Assembly: GCA_001045525.1 (NCBI GenBank)
Contig: LDWW01000014.1
Coordinates: forward strand, 55,055 to 119,054
Direction of reading: 5' to 3'
Origin: Chitinispirillum alkaliphilum
GTDB lineage: Bacteria; Fibrobacterota; Chitinivibrionia; Chitinivibrionales; Chitinispirillaceae
DNA length: 64,000 nucleotides
Position numbers and translations under genes: made by a program. Positions within the stretch are counted from its first letter, which is position 1, and every line of letters starts with the position of its first letter. The notes below the pieces were generated by a model, which was not told where the DNA came from, did not search any database, and saw nothing but the letters and a program-made list of their open reading frames with translations. Shown here piece by piece: positions 57,134-64,000 of this stretch.

Positions 57134-57609
57134 TGAGGATCGTTGTTTTTTTGGTTGCGGCTCAGATCTTTCTTGGCTGTAATATGTTTAACCTTCTGGA
57201 GCCGGAATACCCCGACTCAGACGGATTGCGCTTTTCTGAGGATCCTTTCAACTTCAGCCAAATATTGGCCGGATCCGGAGAGCACCTTAAAACTCAAAAT
57301 TACGAAGAGCTTTTTTCTGAAGATTTTTTATTTGAATCTTCCGCTTTTTCAGTTGTATATACGAAGGATAAACTGTTAGAAATTTTGGAGCATCTGACGG
57401 TTAATAGCTTTGATATAGAGTGGAGTAGCGGAGCGGCTAATTACAGGGGAGATGCGCTTATACTTTCCGGGGTAGAATACGATGTGTATATTAACGGTGT
57501 ATTGAGTTATTCCGGAACTGCCGAGTTTCGTTTAATTAAAGGTCTTGAATGGAAAATCGAGCACTGGAAAGATATTCCCTATGATGAGAGCAATCCTTTT
57601 TTCAAATAG
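57133..57609 (+). CDS. lipoprotein of unknown function
   Basis: A 158-residue lipoprotein; signal peptide with lipobox FLGC at about residues 13-16. The mature part has an NTF2/SnoaL-like alternation (LKTQNYEELFSEDFLFES, AEFRLIKGLEWKIEHWKD). The ATG at 57133 overlaps the barrel gene's stop (TGATG), with GGGGGA upstream. It resembles the following gene product in layout. Confidence 0.75.
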   Translation: MRIVVFLVAAQIFLGCNMFNLLEPEYPDSDGLRFSEDPFNFSQILAGSGEHLKTQNYEELFSEDFLFESSAFSVVYTKDKLLEILEHLTVNSFDIEWSSGAANYRGDALILSGVEYDVYINGVLSYSGTAEFRLIKGLEWKIEHWKDIPYDESNPFFK

Positions 57610-58222
57610 CAGATCTCTTTTTTCACTGTTAAAAAGAGCCGCCGTAGTAATGATCATGTTATGTATTTCATGCGATCAGCTTTTTTTCCCTCCAACAGGT
57701 GTGCCTAGTTCAGCACCCAGGATGCGCAGTACCCCTCAGGGGCTAATCGATCAGCTGATGAGGTCTTATGAGGAAAAGAGGGTTGATTTATTTGAGGATC
57801 TTCTCCCAAGAAACGGGACTTTTAGATTCTACGTATCATCTAATTTCGCCTCTATATACTCAACCCGCTCATATATTACCTATGAGCCAGAAATCGCAAA
57901 GTACAATTTTGTCGATGGCCTCACTCACTACTATTACTGGGGGCAGGCTGATGAGGTTTCCAGACACAGAAACCTGTTCTCACAAGTGGAAATGATCGAA
58001 TTTTCTGAGCCGATAATTCATGATGATCTGGTATACACAGTTACAGAAGATAACGACACAACTCACGTTGAAGTACTAATGACAACAGGAGTGTTAAGGG
58101 TACATCTGGCCAATCAGATCTTTTCAACTGAAATCGAGCGTCAGGTGTTTTTTCTGGAGCGGGACAAAGAAGGCCTATGGGTCATTCGTGATTGGTTTGA
58201 TCTTGGCAATGCCCCAAACTGA
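57581..58222 (+). CDS. second lipoprotein of unknown function
   Basis: About 213 residues. A long basic-hydrophobic start ends at a lipobox-like CISC (AVVMIMLCISCDQ). The mature part contains LMRSYEEKRVDLFEDLLPRN and an NTF2-like close (FFLERDKEGLWVIRDWFD), the same general design as the previous lipoprotein, so the two are probably distant paralogues. The start is uncertain; the ATG pair at 57581/57584 overlaps the previous gene by 26-29 bases. Confidence 0.72.
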   Translation: MMRAILFSNSRSLFSLLKRAAVVMIMLCISCDQLFFPPTGVPSSAPRMRSTPQGLIDQLMRSYEEKRVDLFEDLLPRNGTFRFYVSSNFASIYSTRSYITYEPEIAKYNFVDGLTHYYYWGQADEVSRHRNLFSQVEMIEFSEPIIHDDLVYTVTEDNDTTHVEVLMTTGVLRVHLANQIFSTEIERQVFFLERDKEGLWVIRDWFDLGNAPN

Positions 58223-58250
58223 TATTTGTTGAGTCAAATACAGGTGCGTA

Positions 58251-59837
58251 TTATTTGAATTCAGACCTGTTCACTTCTTCCTGAAAATTCTGATTTTTTA
58301 ATTGCGAAAGTATACTGATAAATAAATCGATCAATAGTTTTGATTTTCCGGGAAAAGCTGCTTTGGCACTGTTTAACAGTGCAATATCTTCAGGGTAAAA
58401 TGAGCCAAGTGAAACAGAGCATGCCAGATATGTAATAAAGCCAGCTGAAACAGACATTGCTAACCCCAAAACAGAGGCATCCTTTTCAATTGTCAGCACC
58501 ATTACCATGCTCATGATTATGGTTGAAAACAGAATTTTAAACAGCGGGACGAAAGGATAGTTAAGTTTCATTGTTCGGCAGGTGTATATAAGTCCTCCAA
58601 TTGAGCCCATGAGGGAGATAGTTGCGTAAGAGAACGCAGCTCCAAGTGCACCGAAAGATCTGATGAGAAAGAAATTTATGACTATATTCAATACAGCCAG
58701 TATAGAACCATATTTGAAAATGAACTGCTGTTTCTCGTAACCGTAAAGTATGGCGGAGCCAGGCTGTGAAAGACTGGTTATTGCTGAGACGATAAAGATT
58801 ATTTGCAGTACTCTCTGAGCTCCAAGGAATTCATATCCATACAGATATTTTATTAATTCAAACGACAGAATAGCACCAGCAGCACCAATAGGAAAAGTGA
58901 AAAATGCAAGATATCTGGTAGACAAATTGAAAACCTTTTTCATTTTTCTGCTGTCCCCGGATCCAAAATATCCCGACATTGCAGGGAAAAGGACTTTCCA
59001 GAAAGTTAACGGAAGAATTGTGACGAATTTTCGGGCCAGGTTGTAACCAAGATTGTAATAACCCAGCTCTACAGAACTGCTATACCGTCCCAAAAAGAAA
59101 TTTTCACTTTTATCCCATACAACTTTATCACACATAAGGATCAGCAGAACGCTTCTATTATATCTACTGATTCTACCTTTAACCTCTTTGGAAAGTGGTG
59201 TTCCCCGGCCTTTGAACATACCTTCACGCCGAAGTACACAAAAATAAAAAGCTACGTTGACGAAAGAAAAGATAAGCATCACCATCATTAAACCGGGAAT
59301 TCCTTTTCCGGTGTAAAGAACATAAGCTTTGGATGCAAATGAGAGAGGAGTGATAATAAGATTAGAAATTGTAAAGTATTCAAATTTTTGAATGCCTTCA
59401 ATTGTTGCGGAAAATATTGCGGTTAGAATTCCAGGTACTATGCCTATAAATGCAAGCAAAAAGTATATAGACTCATTGGGAGTAAAAAAGAAATTTGATA
59501 TGCTACTTCGAAAAAACAAGAGCAGAATCGTGATGGGAATTGAAAGGACAACTTCAATTTTCATTATGAAAAGTATTAATGGAAGACAATTTTTATCTTC
59601 ATCTTTACCTTTGAATTCTGCGATGAATTTGGTCGTGGCATGAATAAGTCCCATACCCAGTATCCATACAAATGTACCGGTTACCCATAAGACCAGGTTG
59701 TATATACCATAATTTGATGGTCCGAGCTGACGGGCTACCCAGATTGAAATAAACCATGTTCCAAGCATCAGAACTGTATTGTTTATCAGAACCATCAGTG
59801 AGTTTTTTATTAATCTTTTACCTTCTTTAGAACTCAC
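58251..59837 (-). CDS. polysaccharide/oligosaccharide flippase (Wzx/PST family)
   Basis: A 528-residue polytopic membrane protein with about 12-14 hydrophobic helices, beginning LIKNSLMVLINNTVLMLGTW and containing RQLGPSNYGIYNLVLW, the family's conserved first-loop motif. It would flip an undecaprenyl-linked oligosaccharide to the periplasm. The start is a GTG overlapping the upstream GT stop (GTGA) with AGGATC upstream. It works with the two GT4 genes ahead of it. Confidence 0.9.
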   Translation of the reverse strand: MSSKEGKRLIKNSLMVLINNTVLMLGTWFISIWVARQLGPSNYGIYNLVLWVTGTFVWILGMGLIHATTKFIAEFKGKDEDKNCLPLILFIMKIEVVLSIPITILLLFFRSSISNFFFTPNESIYFLLAFIGIVPGILTAIFSATIEGIQKFEYFTISNLIITPLSFASKAYVLYTGKGIPGLMMVMLIFSFVNVAFYFCVLRREGMFKGRGTPLSKEVKGRISRYNRSVLLILMCDKVVWDKSENFFLGRYSSSVELGYYNLGYNLARKFVTILPLTFWKVLFPAMSGYFGSGDSRKMKKVFNLSTRYLAFFTFPIGAAGAILSFELIKYLYGYEFLGAQRVLQIIFIVSAITSLSQPGSAILYGYEKQQFIFKYGSILAVLNIVINFFLIRSFGALGAAFSYATISLMGSIGGLIYTCRTMKLNYPFVPLFKILFSTIIMSMVMVLTIEKDASVLGLAMSVSAGFITYLACSVSLGSFYPEDIALLNSAKAAFPGKSKLLIDLFISILSQLKNQNFQEEVNRSEFK

Positions 59838-61042
59838 TTTTTGATCCTGTGTGAATAATTGTAAAAATCAAATGCTTTTTCATAAATAATCTTACTTTCA
59901 AATTTGGCACTTGTCTTTAGAGTGGAGTTTGTTCCTAGTTTTTTTACTAATTCAGGATTATCCAACATCTTTTTCATCATTAACAAGAGAGATTCAATAT
60001 CACCAGTCTCAAAGAGAATACCATCTTCTTTGTCATTTATCATTTCTGTATATCCACCGCAATCTGACGCACATACGGCGACTCCAGAGGCCATCGCTTC
60101 CATGCAGGCATATGGAAAATTTTCCCATAAAGAGGGGAAAAATGCAACAGATGATTTCCTCAGATAGGAAGGGATATCGTGATGTGGAACACCTGGGATC
60201 CATGTCACATCATTCTCCAGGTCATTAACTCTTATCAGTGATTCAATATAGTCACCATACTTTTCTTTGTTCGGTAATACACCAAACGGACGCCCGATGA
60301 GTAGAAGTGGAGGTGGTGTTCTTATTTCCTTTAAACGAGTATAGGCTTGTAACAGTATATGCACACCTTTTAAATACTCTACTCTTCCTGTGTAAATCCA
60401 GTATTTTTTCTCATTTTTGCCCTTGAAATCATTAGTTTTGATGGGGTTAGGATACACTGAGATATTTTTAAGGTGCCATTCATTTCCCAAACGTTGAGCC
60501 AGAGCCTTTGATGGTGAAGAGACACGAAAGGAATTCATTGCAGTATATTTTTCGAGATGCATGCTAAAATAAATGTCAAGTATATGTTCTTTGATATTGT
60601 CAATTTTTCTAATCATCGCCCATGGGGTATGAAGTCTGGTGAAGCAGGGAAGATTATTCCTTACGAAATAAAAACCTTCAGCTCCGCATTCAGGAAATTC
60701 GATTACATCCAAATCAATAGAAGAAAAAACGTTTTTGTAAGCTAACCATGCACTCTTTGCCCATGCAAGACGGTTGAGAGTATGTGGGATTGTCTTGTAA
60801 CATAGTTTCCTGAATAAGTAAAAGGCTCTGTGTTGTGGTAATGCATATGGTAAAACAGGTATCCTGTATATTGTCACACCGTTTTGAATTTTCTTATACC
60901 CAGTGCCTGTTTCAGATCTGCTGATGACGTAAACATTATGCCCATTAGATGCAAAAATTTCTGAAATGTACTTAACATAAGTTCCTATGCCACCATATCC
61001 GGTTTCAGGTGGGTATTCACTTGAGATATAAAGTATATGCAT
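59834..61042 (-). CDS. glycosyltransferase family 4
   Basis: A 402-residue GT-B transferase. N-terminal YISSEYPPETGYGGIGTYV, C-terminal donor domain with WIYTGRVEYLKGVHILL and E-x7-E in ENFPYACMEAMASG. Coupled to the flippase gene downstream and seven bases after another GT4 gene, so it belongs to an O-antigen or exopolysaccharide assembly unit. Sugar specificity unknown. Confidence 0.92.
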   Translation of the reverse strand: MHILYISSEYPPETGYGGIGTYVKYISEIFASNGHNVYVISRSETGTGYKKIQNGVTIYRIPVLPYALPQHRAFYLFRKLCYKTIPHTLNRLAWAKSAWLAYKNVFSSIDLDVIEFPECGAEGFYFVRNNLPCFTRLHTPWAMIRKIDNIKEHILDIYFSMHLEKYTAMNSFRVSSPSKALAQRLGNEWHLKNISVYPNPIKTNDFKGKNEKKYWIYTGRVEYLKGVHILLQAYTRLKEIRTPPPLLLIGRPFGVLPNKEKYGDYIESLIRVNDLENDVTWIPGVPHHDIPSYLRKSSVAFFPSLWENFPYACMEAMASGVAVCASDCGGYTEMINDKEDGILFETGDIESLLLMMKKMLDNPELVKKLGTNSTLKTSAKFESKIIYEKAFDFYNYSHRIKK

Positions 61043-61049
61043 CTGTTTG

Positions 61050-62240
61050 TTACTTTTTTCTGTTCATGACTGATTGGAAATATGATAAATATTCTGATAC
61101 AATATTTTTAGAAGAATGAGATTTTCTGACATATCTGTAGCCATTGTTCCCTAATCTCTCAGCAAGTTTTCTGTCTGACACGATCCGTTTTATATGGTCC
61201 ACAAGAATATGTGCAGAGGAAAGAGGGAAAAGTAACCCATTTACCTCATGCTTTATGAATTCTTTTATACCAGTTGCATCAGAGCCAATTATCGGTAAAC
61301 CGGCAGCCATTGCTTCAAGAAGTATATTGGGACAGTTATCGAACAGTGAGGGTATAATTAGTGCGTAAGATTCTGTATACAAATCAAACAACTCTTCCCT
61401 TTTAATATGTCCGAGAAATTTTACCCTACTCTTTTCTTCATCAGATAGTATGTTTTCGATTTTAATTTTGTAGTTAATATCGTTATGACAGGTCGTTTCT
61501 CCTGCAAATGTTAAGCGTATGTTTGAGTCGCATCTGAGGATCTGCTTAATACACTTTACAATTATGCCAGCTCCTTTTCGATGTTCCAGCCGACCTGCAA
61601 ACAGCAGATTGAATTCGTTTTTATTTATATCGGACTTTCTCTGCTGAGTTATATCTATCGGAGTTTTTATGATCTTAATTTTACCTTCTGATAGTTTGTA
61701 TCTGTTTTTAAGCCAGAGCATGATCGAGTCCATAAAACAAACGTATGCATCAGCCCTTTTAATTGCTTTGGCTTCAAATCTGTAAAGCTTCTGACGGGTG
61801 TTGTCAGTTGTGTCTGTGTTAACCTCATCCACCAATTCGGAAGGCATACAGAAAATCACTACAACCGGAAAAGGGAGAGGCTTATATAATTGATGGGCCA
61901 TCCCTCCGTACTCAGGCACAAGTACTATGTCAAGCTCTCCTTTGGCGTATAGATCAATCAGTATGTGACGAATTTGTCTTGCATGCCCACACTCCCAGGC
62001 AATAGCTCCGTTTCTAAAGAGATCTGTTACCTTTTTGGGAAAAGATGGTGCCTCATATTCGTAATGTACTGTTTGTATTGAAGGCAGAAGTTTTCCTGGA
62101 ACAGTCCCTTTTCTAAGCAGAAGAGTTACATGGTTACCGTTTTTGGCAAAAGAATTTGCTAATGTGTAGTTTAAGCTCGCAATACCCCCGTGTGCACCGT
62201 TGCAGTTTGGATATTCTGAATTCACAAGGGCTATTTTCAT
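61050..62240 (-). CDS. glycosyltransferase family 4
   Basis: A 396-residue GT-B transferase beginning MKIALVNSEYPNCNGAHGG, with LLFAGRLEHRKGAGIIV and DNCPNILLEAMAAG in the donor domain; the first Glu of the E-x7-E motif is Asp. The ATG at 62238-62240 behind GAGAG was preferred to one five codons upstream. First gene of the minus-strand glycan unit. Confidence 0.92.
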   Translation of the reverse strand: MKIALVNSEYPNCNGAHGGIASLNYTLANSFAKNGNHVTLLLRKGTVPGKLLPSIQTVHYEYEAPSFPKKVTDLFRNGAIAWECGHARQIRHILIDLYAKGELDIVLVPEYGGMAHQLYKPLPFPVVVIFCMPSELVDEVNTDTTDNTRQKLYRFEAKAIKRADAYVCFMDSIMLWLKNRYKLSEGKIKIIKTPIDITQQRKSDINKNEFNLLFAGRLEHRKGAGIIVKCIKQILRCDSNIRLTFAGETTCHNDINYKIKIENILSDEEKSRVKFLGHIKREELFDLYTESYALIIPSLFDNCPNILLEAMAAGLPIIGSDATGIKEFIKHEVNGLLFPLSSAHILVDHIKRIVSDRKLAERLGNNGYRYVRKSHSSKNIVSEYLSYFQSVMNRKK

Positions 62241-62423
62241 GCTTTTTGCTCTCATGTGGATGTGGCGGATAAAACTGAAATAACATATATAGCTTCATAC
62301 TACAATGATTTCACTTCAGTGTTAAATAGAAAATCATAATCTGATATGAATTATATACCAAAACCTTATACGGGGTACCGCAAAACAGACGTAAAATTAT
62401 TTCTGTTAAGAATCTAAACAATC

Positions 62424-63203
62424 TTACCAGGAAGACCTGATTTTAACTCCTTTATTTCTAAGCTGATTTTTAATTTCACTGATCGAAAATTCTCCATAAT
62501 GCAGTATGGATGCGATCAGAGCGGCATCGGCTTTACCTTTAGTCAGAACATCGAATAGGTGTTCTGGTTTTCCTCCGCCTCCGGATGCTATGACCGGAAC
62601 TCCTACTAATTCAGCAATTGTACATGTCAGTTCAATATCATAACCCTCCTTTGTACCGTCTGCATCGATTGAGTTTACAACCAGCTCACCGGCTCCAAGT
62701 AGTTCCCCTTTTTTGGCCCATTCAACGGCATCTACACCAGTATGAGTTCTTCCACCATGGGTGACAATTTCAAATCCGGATGGAATTGTTTTAGATTTGG
62801 AAACTCTCAGCACATCCATAGAAAGCACTACAGCCTGAGAACCAAGGATCCGTGATGTTTCATTCAAGAGATTTGGGTTTGAAACTGCAGCAGTATTGAG
62901 ATTAATTTTTTCAGCCCCGGCCATCCGCACATTCATGCAGTCATCAACTGTACGCAGCCCCCCCCCTACAGAAAATGGGATAAAGATCTGTGATGCCACT
63001 TCACTGACAAGCTCTATCATTATGTCTCTTTTGTCGCTTGATGCTGTGATGTCGTAAAATACCAACTCATCAATACCTTCTTCATAGTATTTCTTAGCAG
63101 TAGTAACCGGGTTTCCGATATCTTTGGTATCTACGAATTTCACACTCTTGGCCAGATTACCATCACGTACATCAAGACAGGAGATAATTCTTTTGCTTAA
63201 CAT
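62424..63203 (-). CDS. hisF: imidazole glycerol phosphate synthase, cyclase subunit
   Basis: TIM-barrel half of the HisH-HisF complex, making IGP and AICAR from PRFAR and ammonia. About 259 residues. Catalytic Asp in ISCLDVRDG (N-terminal) and the second Asp region SMDVL; phosphate-binding SVGGGLRT and IASGGGG. FYDITAS and [12 protein letters not shown] match biosynthetic HisF rather than the O-antigen HisF2 type. The ATG at 63201-63203 overlaps hisH by 7 bases with GGGGT upstream. Confidence 0.9.
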   Translation of the reverse strand: MLSKRIISCLDVRDGNLAKSVKFVDTKDIGNPVTTAKKYYEEGIDELVFYDITASSDKRDIMIELVSEVASQIFIPFSVGGGLRTVDDCMNVRMAGAEKINLNTAAVSNPNLLNETSRILGSQAVVLSMDVLRVSKSKTIPSGFEIVTHGGRTHTGVDAVEWAKKGELLGAGELVVNSIDADGTKEGYDIELTCTIAELVGVPVIASGGGGKPEHLFDVLTKGKADAALIASILHYGEFSISEIKNQLRNKGVKIRSSW

Positions 63204-63817
63204 CGTACCCCATTCCAATTTGAAAAGTTTTTGAGAATCATTAAACCGGCCTTACCGCTTTTTTCCGGGTGGAATTGTGTCGCGATCAGATTTTTGTGCC
63301 CAACTATGGTTGGGAAATTAATTCCATAATTACATAATCCAATAATTTGTTCATTGTTGTTTGGAACAGGGTAAAAGGAGTGCACAAAATAGAACTCATG
63401 CACATCTTTGATCCCCTCAAAAACCGGATGTTGTTGAACCAGTCTAATTGAGTTCCATCCCATATGCGGTATTTTTAGATCTGAATTTGGTAGTTTAAAT
63501 TTGGGGCAGTTTCCTTCGATAAGCCCCAGACATTGAGTATTGCCCTCTTCTGAATGGGATAGAATTATCTGTGTTCCAAGACATATCCCCAGAATTGGTA
63601 TTCCTTTGGTGAAAGCATCTTTAAGGGTTTTGTCCAAATTTCTTTGTTTAAGAAAGCCCATAGCGGCAAACGCATGCCCAACACCGGGAAAAATTATGTG
63701 ATCAGCATCGAGAATCTGCTTTGATTCGGATGATATAAGACAATCGATGTTTAGGTGTTCAAGAGCTCTTTTGACAGAAATAAGGTTTCCAGCACTGTAG
63801 TCAATTATTGCGACCAT
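63197..63817 (-). CDS. hisH: imidazole glycerol phosphate synthase, glutamine amidotransferase subunit
   Basis: Class I GATase feeding ammonia to HisF. About 206 residues. The nucleophile Cys is in GICLGTQ, and the His/Glu pair is in [11 protein letters not shown], all intact, in contrast with the amidotransferase relatives at 25-30 kb. The ATG at 63815-63817 has AAGGA five to six bases upstream; an ATG two codons earlier is the alternative. Coupled to hisF. Confidence 0.94.
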   Translation of the reverse strand: MVAIIDYSAGNLISVKRALEHLNIDCLISSESKQILDADHIIFPGVGHAFAAMGFLKQRNLDKTLKDAFTKGIPILGICLGTQIILSHSEEGNTQCLGLIEGNCPKFKLPNSDLKIPHMGWNSIRLVQQHPVFEGIKDVHEFYFVHSFYPVPNNNEQIIGLCNYGINFPTIVGHKNLIATQFHPEKSGKAGLMILKNFSNWNGVRC

Positions 63818-63892
63818 TCTCATCCTTAGGGTGGAGTAGTGGTAAGTTGTGTTGTTTAGAAAAATAGATGTTTTTCAGGGGTTTGGACAATA

Positions 63893-63954
63893 GGGGACGG
63901 GGTTGCATTACATGGGCAGGAATTTGGGTGGAAATAGTGGGGACGGAGTTGCAT
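63893..63954 (+). repeat. two copies of the GGGGACGGAGTTGCAT-type motif
   Basis: GGGGACGGGGTTGCAT at 63893-63908 and GGGGACGGAGTTGCAT at 63939-63954, 46 bases apart and differing at one base. Both share the core of the 38-kb tandem array in the same orientation. Such GGGGACGG motifs are familiar to me beside REP-associated Y1 transposase genes, and one could lie just beyond the window. Confidence 0.7.
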
Positions 63955-64000
63955 TTTATAACCTCATTTTTTTAAAATCATATTGCAGTATTCCTACATC

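Noticed and set aside
62424..63817. O-antigen HisH2/HisF2 paralogues, suggested by the neighbouring glycosyltransferases
   Set aside because: HisF keeps biosynthetic motifs ([22 protein letters not shown]) and no WbpG-like sugar amidotransferase is seen in the window.

Overview
The window looks like chromosomal DNA of a Gram-negative, flagellated, polysaccharide-degrading bacterium. There are signal peptides, lipoboxes, a C-terminal-Phe outer-membrane barrel, flagellar FliK/FlhB-type genes, extracellular glycoside hydrolases with C-terminal sorting-like domains, and O-antigen-type glycosyltransferases with a flippase. Gene content and style fit the FCB superphylum, perhaps Fibrobacterota/Chitinispirillia, but that placement is inference only. 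The DNA is moderately AT-rich throughout, and no tRNA, rRNA, CRISPR array or complete insertion sequence was recognised. Many genes start at TTG or GTG behind a good Shine-Dalgarno, so several starts here were set by ribosome binding sites rather than by the longest reading frame.

Layout. 1-4.5 kb (minus): 5' end of ppsA, an old-yellow-enzyme/dienoyl-CoA-reductase-type oxidoreductase, beta-phosphoglucomutase and gap. 4.7-10.6 kb: envelope sugar genes (GT4 plus methyltransferase on +; a YbhN-type membrane protein, a GT39-like membrane transferase, an overlooked 47-residue membrane peptide and a GT2 transferase on -). 10.8-11.7 kb: a stand-alone RecB/Cas4-like nuclease. 11.8-15.5 kb (minus): SurA-like/TPR exported protein, STAS protein, a STAS-HATPase fusion, an RsbW-like kinase and a small unknown. 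15.6-20.3 kb (minus): flagellar-type cluster (FliK-like, FlhB C-terminal domain protein, small coiled-coil and HTH proteins). 20.5-22.3 kb (plus): double-FHA protein, phosphoesterase and a small unknown.

22.4-29.8 kb (minus) is the most unusual region. It is one six-gene operon: a CarA stub, a DUF1846 protein, CTP synthase reduced to an N-terminal and a C-terminal mini-gene, a PurF homologue without its nucleophilic Cys, and a full-length CarB. Each gene related to a glutamine amidotransferase here has lost its glutaminase function, by domain loss or by replacement of catalytic residues, while reading frames, ribosome binding sites and translational coupling are intact.

30-40.6 kb: amine oxidase, beta-lactamase-family hydrolase, UDP-glucose dehydrogenase, HIT protein, hybrid histidine kinase, ThiF/MoeB-type E1-like enzyme, a seven-copy 44-bp tandem repeat, then a PAS histidine kinase and its receiver protein. 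40.6-50.1 kb: a complete biotin set (bioF-bioH-like-bioB and bioC-bioD-bioA, all minus) separated by two plus-strand secreted glycoside-hydrolase genes. 50.3-58.2 kb: TPR protein, cupin, methyltransferase, MuiA/DUF4139 protein, then the coupled chain ksgA - outer-membrane barrel - two lipoproteins. 58.3-63.8 kb (minus): flippase, two GT4 transferases and hisF/hisH with intact catalytic residues. The last 110 bases carry two copies of a GGGGACGGAGTTGCAT-type motif, the same core that makes up the 38-kb tandem array.
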